The notes beneath the pieces were generated by a model, which saw only the letters and a program-made list of their open reading frames with translations, was not told the DNA's origin and did not search any database. From positions 23,562,247-23,626,246 of the forward strand of contig NC_079488.1 of the NCBI RefSeq assembly GCF_020520425.1: 64,000 nt of DNA, in the 5' to 3' direction. The DNA comes from Spinacia oleracea (lineage: Eukaryota > Streptophyta > Magnoliopsida > Caryophyllales > Amaranthaceae). Positions 55,680 to 64,000 of this stretch are shown here, one piece after another (the first letter of the stretch is position 1; each line of letters opens with the position of its first letter). Made by a program: the position numbers and the translations under genes.

Positions 55680-55697
55680 TCCCCACAGACGGCGCCA
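55680..55697 (-). other. Primer binding site of the Tat element
   Basis: Two bases inside the 5' LTR the minus strand reads 'tggcgccgtctgtgggga'. TGGCGCCG matches the CGGCGCCA 3' end type of plant tRNA-Asp. The precise primer tRNA is not certain from sequence alone. Confidence 0.7.
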
Positions 55698-55699
55698 AA

Positions 55700-56215
55700 T
55701 GTTGTGGGGTTTTTCCGGTGAGATACCTTGGAGGTTTCTTGGTAACTTTTAAAGATTAAACAAGATTGTATTTTTATAGAGAGAGAAAGTAGAGAGAAGG
55801 CAGAGCAGCAATTGCTCTAGAATGTATTGATTGTGACCCCTTTTTCTAGGGAAGTGGGAATATTTATAGTACTAGGTTTTTGTGGGAATGACCTAATATT
55901 CCCCTTACATGATTGGCTGGGGAATGGGAGGAGGATACGTGTCCTTTCTCCTTACAATTCTCTGGTCCCTTTTAGCAATAGTGGGCTATTTGGGCCTATT
56001 GTGCTTAGTCATTCACTTGGGATACATACTAATTAAGCCCTTTTCCAGGTATAGGTTTTATACGTATACACACTTAAATACATACATTGTAGATACCTAG
56101 ATTAATACTCATGCCCCGGAGTAGACTTCGTATGATTTCTGCTTAGGGGGCGCAATACGTGCCAGGTGTCACATCCTCATTGGTACACGAAGGCACGGTA
56201 ATTTTGCCCACAACA
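55700..56215 (-). repeat. 5' LTR of the Tat element
   Basis: 516 bp. On the minus strand a TATA box 'actataaatatt' (55870-55859) can drive genomic RNA, with a G-box-like site ~65 bp upstream (55933-55944) that is 'ggatacgtgtcc' here but the perfect palindrome in the other LTR. It lacks 6 bp present in the 3' LTR. Confidence 0.95.
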
Positions 56216-57623
56216 CTTAACATACAAACATCTTCAAGCATAAGATCTAGTTGCGCCCTTCCAATATTCTTGTTTCGTATGGCCTTCACGATATTGACAT
56301 CATCACACTCCAACTCTACCTCACTATACACCAAATCACGAGCCAATATCAGCCCAAATCTTGTTGTCATAGCCTCGGCTAAGTTGGCTTTCCAGTGATC
56401 CTTAATCCTCCTAACACCTACTGCTAGCAGTAACCCCATGTCATTTCTTATCACTGCGCCCAAACCAATTGCCCCTCCTATCATCACAACAGCGTCTACA
56501 TTGATTCTCACCCTCCCTTTCTCTGGTACTTGTCAGCTCGCCCTCGTTGGAATATTCACAGGTGTAGCACGACTAAAGACACCCTTGGCATAGTCCCCAT
56601 AGTTTCTCACCAGCTTTAAAAAGTCTACCACCCCTTGATGTACTCCACTCCACGGCTCATTAAATACAACTGAGTTACGGAAGGACCACGCAGCTCATAC
56701 TATTGTTGCACATGTTAACAGCTCAGTTTTGTCAAGTTTTGACAGCAGCCATTGAAGAAGCTCAATAAATGAGTTCTTAGGCGCCTCACCTAGCTATCAC
56801 AACGTTGAACTGGGATGTTTCCCACACCTAGGTAATTTCAGGATAGAGAAATAGAGCATGGATAACTGATTCTTGAGTTTCTCCACACAAACTGCACATT
56901 CCCGAGTCAGCTACATGGCGCTCAAATAATCTCCCTTGAGTGGCCAAATACCCAGTACAAGCATGCCATAGGAAATGGCATAATTTTGGCGGTCCACCAA
57001 TACTCTAAATTCCCTTCCACATCGTCTGGTAGTCACCTCCATAGCGTTGCGCCCATCCCCGTAGATGGCCTAGTCTGCCCAGCCAGTACTTAGATTGAGT
57101 AGTGTAAATACCATCATTCGTTGGCCACCAGAACCTGACATCATGTGGACGTTTGTTGCTCAATGGAATCTCTTTAATTTTTTCAATATCCTCCTCAGTA
57201 AAGTTGTTCTTCAAAGCATTCATGTTCCATATGCACTTATCACTGTCAATTAAGTCTTCAACACGCACGTCAACATGGTTGTTCACATTTGGAGTTGGTA
57301 CAATAAACGAAGACTCACCAGGTGGCCATGCCTTATCCCATACCTTGATTTGTGATCCATTTCCAACCCTCCATTTAATCCCATCCAATAGAAATGCCTT
57401 TTCCCCCCACATCGACCTCCAGACATAACTCGGGCCGTGCCCCCTCAGTGCATCAATAAACTCCATATTTTTAAAATACCTTGCCTTTAAGACTTGGTAT
57501 GCCAGTGAAGATATATTGCACAATAGGCGTCAACCTTGTTTTGAAAGCAAGTCTTGGTTGACAGTTCTTAAGTCACGAAAACCCATACCCCCATGGACTT
57601 TGGGAAGCAGAATTTTTCCCAGC
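56216..57623 (-). mobile_element. LINE (L1-type) remnant: RNase H start, zf-RVT and end of RT region
   Basis: Minus-strand reading from 57623 downward gives KLGKILLPKVHGGMGFRDLR, TVNQDLLSKQG, a stop where the family has Trp, RLLCNISSLAYQVLKARYF, then WRVGNGSQIKVWDKAW (57.3 kb). At 56511 it enters an RNase H domain (INVDAVVMIGGAIGLGAVIR, LECDDVNIVKAI). These are the downstream RT, zf-RVT and RNase H parts of plant LINE ORF2. The element continues at 43505 beyond the Tat insertion and is cut at 57624 by a copia element, so the endonuclease and RT core are missing. Stops and the insertions make it dead. Confidence 0.85.
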
Positions 57624-57628
57624 TTAAC

Positions 57629-58861
57629 TGTTGACCCTAAAATTTTGATGATGACAAAGCAAACTCCTGAATATTGGTTAAGTTATGTTGCAAACTAGGT
57701 TATGAGATCCTTTGAAGGATAATGCTAAGTTAGGGAGATTCTGAGTTGGATAAACTAAGCAAAGTGGAATATATGCAAGTCATTTGTTCCATGTTGGACA
57801 CTTCTTTGAAGAATTAATCATTTGGCAAGTTTATAAAGGCGAGATCCTTAGGCGAGTTCCTAAGGGGAGATCCTCATATATTATGTGGATCCTCGATGTT
57901 CCAGAGAAGGAAAAAATTGTGAAGACTTCGAGTGAAGCTTCCTAAAGGTGCAAGCATGAAGAATATAACATATGAGATTATGTTTAGGGTTTATGTAAGT
58001 ATTTTAATATTGTTTATACGTAGTTTCAAACAAAAGAAACATAAATATTTTGGTACGTTTTTAATTGAAAATATTAACTGTAATTATAAAAGAGTTTTAA
58101 TAAGAAAATATTTGTTAATAAATAAATAAAATGAATTTAATAAATATAAACATAGGATTCTAAATTATATTTTCCTTGTTTTCCAAACAAAAGATTTTCC
58201 ATGATCCTTAAAACTCTCCTCGGTATTCTTCAATTAAACGTGCAAGTAGTGTTAGAATTGGTCTCCCCTGTTTCTCTCCAACTATGCCCATGTTACTGAG
58301 CAGTAACAGTTAGTGGGTAGTTGAGGGAAACATGGGTATCCAACCTTAGGTAAAACTCCTCTATAAAAGGAAAAGAGTTTTCACTATTTAAAAACACAAT
58401 TGATCTTTGCAAAATATATCCTAAGAGAGCTTAAACATTTTAAAGAGAATCAGTTTACAAAAGAGTGTTCCTTGAGTTCCTTATTGATATAAGCTTTATT
58501 ATGTACTAGAGTTTGTTATCAAATTGTATTTTGGGTTTAAGGGTTGACTGATCCTTGAGTGACTTAGAGTTAAGTCGGAGAGAGAAAGAGTGAGAAAGAG
58601 GAGCACAGTAATCAACAGGGGTTGCTGTGGGGAAATCGTGTTCGAGAGGAACTCAAGCTAAAGAGCGTATTTATAATAGAGGTATTACATTAATACAAAA
58701 GAGTTGTGATTCTTCTGGATTATTGTCAAGAAGGTTCCTCAATTTCATATCTTTCTTCGCTTTATTGATCACAGTTTCTTTATTGTTCCGCAAGAAATTT
58801 ACCCAAGTTCCCAAGAAACAATTCACCCCCCCTCTTGTCAATTGTTCCTACTGAACTATCA
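57629..58861 (+). repeat. Copia 5' LTR (~1.2 kb)
   Basis: Starts 'tgttgaccctaaaattttg' and ends 'ctactgaactatca'. One base later comes 'ttggtatcatagcagg', one base off the usual initiator tRNA-Met primer site TTGGTATCAGAGC. The LTR has a TATA-like 'tctataaaagg' near 58361, which would start RNA near 58390. Confidence 0.75.
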
Positions 58862-58930
58862 GTTGGTATCATAGCAGGATCTCACAAAAATACAGGAAAC
58901 TCTGTTGAGAAAAAGTTCCTGGAAAGTATG

Positions 58931-60168
58931 AACGCTCAAGAGAAACTCGAGGTAGGTTATTCCACTCAAAGACCTCTAATGTTCAATGGAAAATTCTACA
59001 CCTACTGGAAGAACAGGATGGAGATCTATATCAAGACAAAGAATTATCAAGTCTGGCGAGTCATAGAAGTCGGCGATTTCGAGGTAACAACGACCAATGC
59101 TCAAAATGAGGTAGTTCCTAAACCTATGTCTGAATTTGCTAAGGAAGAATTTGAAAAATATGAAATCAATGCAATGGCTATAAAAATCTTGCATTGCGGC
59201 CTTGGACCTCACAAACATAACAGAGTTATGGGGTGCAAGAGCGCAAAGCAAATTTGGGATCTCCTTCAAATTACTCATGAAGGAACTAATGAGGTTAAAC
59301 GTTCTAAAATTGATTTATTAATGTCCAAATATGAAAGTTTCCAAACTCAACCAAGAGAAACAATCCAGAAAATGTTTACTCGTTTCACTAACATCACTAA
59401 TGAGCTAGTTTCTCTTGGAAGAATTATTCCCTCTGATGAACAGGTTAGAAGATCCTAAGGAGCATGCCACTGGATGATAAATGGAGAACCAAGGTCACTA
59501 CATTGTTTGAAACGAAGGACTTCGCCAAATTCAACATTGAACAATTGGCCGGATCCTTGATGACTCATGAATTACATCTAGGAGCAGTTGTTCATGAGAA
59601 CCGAGGCCTTGCTCTCAAGGCTGAGGAACAGGAGGACTCAAAACCCGATGAAGAAGAGGCTGCTACGTTGGTCAGAAGAATGAAAAGATTTTACAGGAAC
59701 TCTAAACCTAGAAATCTAAGAGGAAGGAACTCATTGAGAACCAAGTGTTTCCAAATCTGACCAAGGATGTTTCAAGTGCGGTGATCCTGACCATCAAATC
59801 AGAGAATGCCCTTAGTGGGAAAATGAGAAAGGAAAAGACAAGGGAAATGATCAACCCAAGGAAAGATTCAACAAATCTACCTTTGCCAAACCCAACTTCA
59901 AGAAGGCAATGATCGCAGCTTGGGGAGAAGCTACAGACTCGGAGGAAGATGAGGATCAACCAGAAGAAAAAACATCCAACCTTTGTCTTATGGCAAAGAT
60001 CGATGGATCAACCCAAGATCCATCAAGTGAAGTAAGTTCCTCAACTCTTCAATCTCTGTCTAAAAATAAATTAGTGGAATTATTGATAGAAACTCTAGAA
60101 AATTTTAAAAAGCTTAGCGTAATAAAGGCTCAAAGTAATAAGGCATTGAAACCTAGTAAGGAAACATG
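58931..60168 (+). pseudogene. Copia gag, broken
   Basis: Residues from MNAQEKLEVGYSTQRPLMFN through TYWKNRMEIYIKTKNYQVWR and AKQIWDLLQITHEGTNEVK are the copia gag (UBN2-type) domain. A stop at 59456 is followed by continuation MPLDDKWRTKVTTLFE in another frame. A CCHC zinc knuckle CFKCGDPDHQIRECP appears at ~59769 in yet another segment, ending at a stop, then a Glu/Asp-rich tail to 60168. Several frame breaks make it non-functional. Confidence 0.8.
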
Positions 60169-61265
60169 ACCTACCTAAATAATGTTAGATCTTATGTACA
60201 AGGTAGGTTCTTTGAGTTGCCTGACAGGAACACCTCTCATAAAGACTATTTTGAAAGAGTTAAAAATGTACATATTATGCTTGATGAAACTAATAATATT
60301 CAGGAACAGAAGGATTTCGAAAATGGTTTGATTCACTTTACATATAACAATGAGGAAACTTCTCCAACTAGAAACATAAAGAGACAACTGAACCAGGAGT
60401 TCAAGAAATCAAAGCGAATTAGGGAGTTCCTATTCAAGAGGAACAAGATCTTAAAGTTCCTGATCCAGAAGTTCTTGTTCCTGAGGATCACCCTATTAGT
60501 CAATAGGAACAAGGGACTCGAGGATCTCAAAGAACTCAAGGAACTCAAGAAACATAAGTAATTGAGGAAAGTTTAAATATTCTTGTGGCTCAATTTCAAC
60601 CTAAGCCATGGAAACATCAGAGTTCCCCTCCAATGGATCTGATCATGAGCAACATTGGAAGAGGAATTCAGACAAGATCTCAACTCAGGAACTTCTGTAC
60701 TTTCCATACGTTCCTCCCCATAATCAAGCCAAATAACCAGAAGGGGATAGGACTCAAATGGATGTACAAGATCAAGCTTGATAAACATGGAACAATAGTT
60801 AGGAACATAGCTAGGTTAGTTGTTAAAGGCTACAATCAACAGGAAGGTACTAATTTCGAAGAAACTTTTGATCATGTTGCTAGATTAGAAACTATAAGAA
60901 CTTTAATTGTTTTTGCAGCATTTACAAAAATGAAGTTGTACCAAATGGACGTCAAATATGTTTCCCTAAATGAATATTTAGAAAAGGACGTCTATGTGGA
61001 ACAACCTCCCGGATCTGAAAATCCTGAATTTTCAAATCACATATATAAGCGTGACAAAGCTCTCTATGGGTTAAGGCAAGCTACTAGATCAAGGTACGAA
61101 ATATTATCTAAAATTCTTCTGAAAAATAATTTTAAACGAAGCACATATGAAAAAACTTTATTCTTAAAATCAAAACGAACTGACTCACTAGTTGTACAAA
61201 TTTACATTGATAATATACTGTTTGGTACAACTAATGAAAGTTTGTGCAAGAAACTTGCAAAGTAA
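60166..61265 (+). pseudogene. Copia pol remnant (linker plus N-terminal RT)
   Basis: 60166-60561 contains VKNVHIMLDETNN, the segment just before RT in copia pol. From ~60750, WMYKIKLDKHGTIVRNIARL, VVKGYNQQEGTNFEETFDHV, KLYQMDVKYVSLNEYLEKDV and KALYGLRQATRSRYE are RT motifs. The catalytic YVDD-type motif is degraded to YIDNILFGTT, losing the second aspartate. The frame stops at 61265 and no RNase H follows. Confidence 0.8.
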
Positions 61266-61440
61266 ATAAGCAGAGAGAAGCACGAGAAAATGAGATTGGA
61301 ACTCGGGATGATCAAGCTGAGATAAGTAAGCAGGAAAGTTCCTCTCAAGGTATTACTTTTATAGATTTATGCATAACTACTTTATACCTTTATAAATTCA
61401 TGTGCGCAAGCATAACTGAAGTTTACCATTGTTAAGGATC

Positions 61441-62009
61441 AACCGAAAAATATAGAATTTAAATATAAATTTAATAAGTCAATAATATGAAATACGTAAT
61501 TTAAGTAGTTCCACTAAAATAGAAGGATCATGGATATATTTTTCTGTTACAAATTTTATTTTTATTCTCATCATTTATTTAATTTTCTCCATACATATTA
61601 TTTTTATTCTTATCTTTTATTTTTTTCCATTCAATTCTTTTATAAATATATCCAAATTTTTTATTATTCCCTCAAATTTTTATCTTTTCCAAAAATTAAA
61701 AGCTAATGGATCACACACCTATAGATCTCTCATAAGTCATACCCAAGTCCACCACAAATTCAAATCTTACCAATTCAAACACAAGAAATCCTAAAAATAG
61801 AAACATCCTCAAATAGAAACACAAAGCACCACCACCGGCGACCCGACTCGACGAGCCATGACCGTCGGCCACGTCGCACTGGGCCCAACGACTGGACTCG
61901 ACCCGACAAACCGACCGAGCCCAGTCGTGGAGCCCCATCCTTCACAGAACCGCGGGCCAGATCCTTCAAAGAATCGCCAGCTGTGAGGGGGTCGAAAAAG
62001 CACGAGGCT
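61441..62009. other. No gene supported
   Basis: AT-rich to 61.8 kb, then a short GC-rich patch at 61830-61990 with 'cgactcgac' motifs that opens overlapping short frames on the minus strand. No domain recognised. Confidence 0.4.
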
Positions 62010-62925
62010 AATGCGTGACCTTGTCCCTCGTGGGTGTGACGTTTCTTTTTGTCAAATCAAGTGTAATTGGATTTCCTGTGAGTTTACACCCAATTGACTA
62101 GTAATATAGGAGTCGCCATTCAGTTTTTAACGACAATGAGAAAAACTGACAAAACCCGGTTATCGTGACATAAAGGGAGTGCAATTATATTTGACCACGA
62201 CAGTCGTAGGTTCCCTTGTGATCCCTGGTGTGGGGATCTCTCAACATACACCCGCAAGGTAGAGATTGAGGGTTCGGGGGCTGTAACTACCGAGAGGAGT
62301 ACTCGCTCTTCGATAACTCCAGAGGAAGGATATCCTTACTAGCTCAGCATAAATACTTGAAGGGACATGCGTTAACTATTAAACTAACCTGAGTTGATTT
62401 TATCAATATGCAACATATAGTACTAGATCGAGCGCGATTATCCGATTTAGATTGTATTAAGGGACCTAGCATGATAATCCAATTTCCCAAAAATATCATA
62501 TTTATTAGGCGTGATAGAACAATCAGATTTAGTTAGTTTAACAGTTCATAAAAAGGGCGAGGAAAGCAATTAAACCATGGAAAAGGGACACATTACGACG
62601 CACCCTTGAGAGGTGCGTCATGGTTCTCAGAAAACCAACCACTTTGACTTTGCTATTTCTCCTTTTATTTAACGAATCTCAAGGTACGGGACAGGATACG
62701 TTCTGTTCGATTTATGGATCGATTGCGACAGAACGCGTGATCAATTTCGCAGCGTGAGGCTTAGGTTTAGGGGTTGGAGTCAATACTCAGAAATAATAAT
62801 TCTGTGTTGTTCTTTTTTTCACGTCGAACTTGGGCTATATTTATAGAAAAGAGTTCGTGGAAAGATAGAATTGTAGAACTCTAATCCACGAGGAATTAGG
62901 AAAGAACACGTCCCAGGTAATTTCA

Positions 62926-62960
62926 GCGCCCAGGCCTGGGCGCCGAAGATTTCGGCGCCC
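62926..62960. repeat. Overlapping GC-rich palindromes in LTR
   Basis: 'gcgcccaggcctgggcgc' (62926-62943) is a perfect 18-bp palindrome. It overlaps a 10-bp stem 'gggcgccgaa gat ttcggcgccc' (62938-62960). The two structures compete for the same arm, so the transcript could fold two ways. Confidence 0.9.
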
Positions 62961-63282
62961 AGAGCCAGGCGTTGAAAATAGGATCTGGGCTGTTTTCTCA
63001 GTCAGATTCGGATTCCTAGAATCCGGAGTGTTTGAGACTTAATCGAGTATTTTAGTGCGTATTAACCTTGTGACGGAATGCGTCTGGGCCCGTTACGAAC
63101 TCTAGGCTCGTTAGGATTTTAATTAATACGTGACTCTTATTTTCGAATCATATTAGGAATAGGATTCTCTCGTAATCTCTATCTCATTTAGGATTTGTGT
63201 TGGAGTGCAACACCTAATTCTGACAGGTTTCTATCTTTTATGACTTGCCACTTTTAACAACTACCCATTACGGCAGTTACTA

Positions 63283-63367
63283 TTTTTAGCAGGTTTCCAT
63301 AAATAGCAGGTTTCCATAAATAGCAGGTTTCTATAAATAGCAGGTTTCTATAAATAGCAGGTTTCAG
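63283..63367. repeat. 17-bp minisatellite in LTR
   Basis: About five copies of 'atagcaggttt[c]cataa', preceded by 'gcagttactatttttagcag'. Two sequence variants (cc, ct) alternate in blocks. Confidence 0.85.
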
Positions 63368-63489
63368 GTGAAATGAAAAGGGGTGATCGAGATTCGTTAT
63401 TTTATAGGAGATGCGTTGTCAAGTGGAGATTTATGCTTTCATCATCGAACCTTCCCTTTCGGGAATGGGGACAAAAGTAGGTGTCTACA

Positions 63490-64000
63490 GTTAGCCCCCA
63501 CTTTGACTGAGTCTTGGAGTAAGACGATGGTCAAAGTATTAGACGAAGTGCATCACACAAGCCATGGTGACCTGTTTTTTGCGAGGGTCTCACGAGCCCC
63601 CGAGTGATAACATTTGACTTAAGGGTCATCACTTGAAATGTCGACATATCCCTCACGTGTCATTGGGATTTGTCAACGGATAGTATAGAATACTCCCTCA
63701 CTTTGTCATTGGAAGTATCTAAAGAGGCGTAGGAACTCCCTCACTTTGTCATTGGGAGTAGCTACAGATGTTTTCGAAATCAAAGCTATAAAGTGTAATT
63801 GGGCCTGGCCAAGCCCAATCACGAGGTAAAAATGTTTTTAAAGATTCTCATTTTCAGGGTTAGCTAAACGAGAAAACCCCCTTGTTTTTATGGGACGTAA
63901 AACGAAGGAAAATCCAGCACATCGTTCTTTTTTTGAAAAAACGGAAAACCAATCCTTTAATTTTTGGAAAAAAGGAAAACTACTCACATCGCTTTTTTTT
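63490..64000 (-). mobile_element. Internal region of the right-hand LTR retrotransposon
   Basis: Sequence to the right of the polypurine tract. It has two similar 'tccctcactttgtcattgg' segments near 63690 and 63738 and no coding domain in the part visible. Confidence 0.5.

Larger units (their letters stand above)
43506..56215 (-). mobile_element. Young Tat-lineage Ty3/gypsy retrotransposon, 12.7 kb, with antisense gene
   Basis: Near-identical LTRs (43506-44027 and 55700-56215), TG...CA ends and the perfect 5-bp duplication 'cttaa' (43501-43505, 56216-56220). Genomic RNA would read on the minus strand: 5' LTR at the right, PBS, gag-pol (55668-49906), repeat-rich spacer, antisense gene, polypurine tract, 3' LTR at the left. 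The second RNase H between RT and integrase and the extra antisense frame place it in the Tat clade (Retand-like). The LTRs differ by two substitutions and one 6-bp indel, so insertion is recent. It splits an older LINE. Confidence 0.95.
57629..61440 (+). mobile_element. Ty1/copia retrotransposon, internally deleted
   Basis: A 5' LTR, a PBS, a degraded gag and a reverse transcriptase remnant lie in order on the plus strand. Protease and integrase are missing: the Asp/Glu-rich post-gag region (60.1 kb) is followed almost directly by the HIMLDETN linker that precedes RT in copia elements. No 3' LTR is recognised before the repetitive sequence at 61.4 kb, so the right boundary is approximate. 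Inserted into the LINE. Confidence 0.8.
62010..63489 (-). repeat. 3' LTR of an LTR retrotransposon extending to the right
   Basis: On the minus strand the LTR begins 'tgtagacacctacttttgtc' at 63489, preceded by the polypurine-like 'caaagtgggggctaac' (63505-63490). The internal region therefore lies to the right and this is the 3' LTR. The left boundary is approximate (~62010-62040). It contains a GC palindrome cluster at 62926-62960 and a 17-bp minisatellite near 63290. Clade not determined; possibly Tat/Ogre-like. Confidence 0.6.

Noticed and set aside
61711-62003. Three overlapping minus-strand frames (64-75 codons)
   Set aside because: They overlap in all three frames of a GC-rich patch and show no domain.

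Overview
This is a nuclear window from a flowering plant. It has intron-rich eudicot genes (CNX7, PRD2/MPS1, eIFiso4G), Stowaway, hAT, CACTA and Helitron elements, and plant Tat and copia retrotransposons. The repeat vocabulary (frequent 'acggagtac'-type motifs, a GC-palindromic LTR block near 62.94 kb) fits Caryophyllales/Amaranthaceae, perhaps spinach. That assignment is an inference from impression, not from a search.

Layout. 1-5.9 kb is a mosaic of broken exons from three unrelated host genes (an EDR2/DUF1336 gene, an ankyrin-AAA ATPase gene and a TRANK1-like helicase gene) plus a dimeric ~161-bp satellite array. It ends in a textbook Helitron 3' terminus (11-bp GC hairpin then CTAG), so I read it as a gene-capturing Helitron whose 5' end lies outside the window. 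5.9-13.9 kb is nested transposon debris: Helitrons, a probable solo LTR with 5-bp duplications, a CACTA MITE, a tRNA-derived SINE and a hAT MITE. CNX7 follows (coding exon 16,128-16,439, probable 5'UTR intron). 17.7-24.9 kb holds two further Helitrons with recognisable ends and two hAT elements with 8-bp target duplications.

25-42.6 kb is the genic core: a small secreted/GPI-like protein (minus strand), PRD2/MPS1 (minus, 10 coding exons), a divergently placed LisH-domain nuclear protein (plus, 7 coding exons) and eIFiso4G (minus, 9 coding exons). All three multi-exon models close in frame. PRD2 and eIFiso4G are also neighbours in Arabidopsis (as I recall, At5g57880 and At5g57870), so this looks like conserved microsynteny.

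43.3-61.4 kb is a transposon nest. A LINE, read on the minus strand, is split in its RNase H domain by a young 12.7-kb Tat-lineage Ty3/gypsy element at 43,506-56,215. The element's LTRs differ by two substitutions and one 6-bp indel, its target duplication is perfect, and one uninterrupted ~1,920-codon gag-pol frame is present. It also carries a separate antisense gene with its own G-box, TATA box, 5'UTR intron and spliced exons, one intron of which is a 78-bp tandem array. A deleted copia element cuts the LINE again at 57.6 kb. The window ends in the 3' LTR and polypurine tract of another minus-strand LTR element that continues to the right.

How the genes work together. CNX7 makes the sulfur carrier for molybdenum cofactor, PRD2 acts in meiotic double-strand break formation and eIFiso4G scaffolds cap-dependent translation. 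They are independent housekeeping or meiotic genes rather than a pathway. The most unusual biology is in the transposons: the gene-capture Helitron and the bidirectionally coded Tat element.
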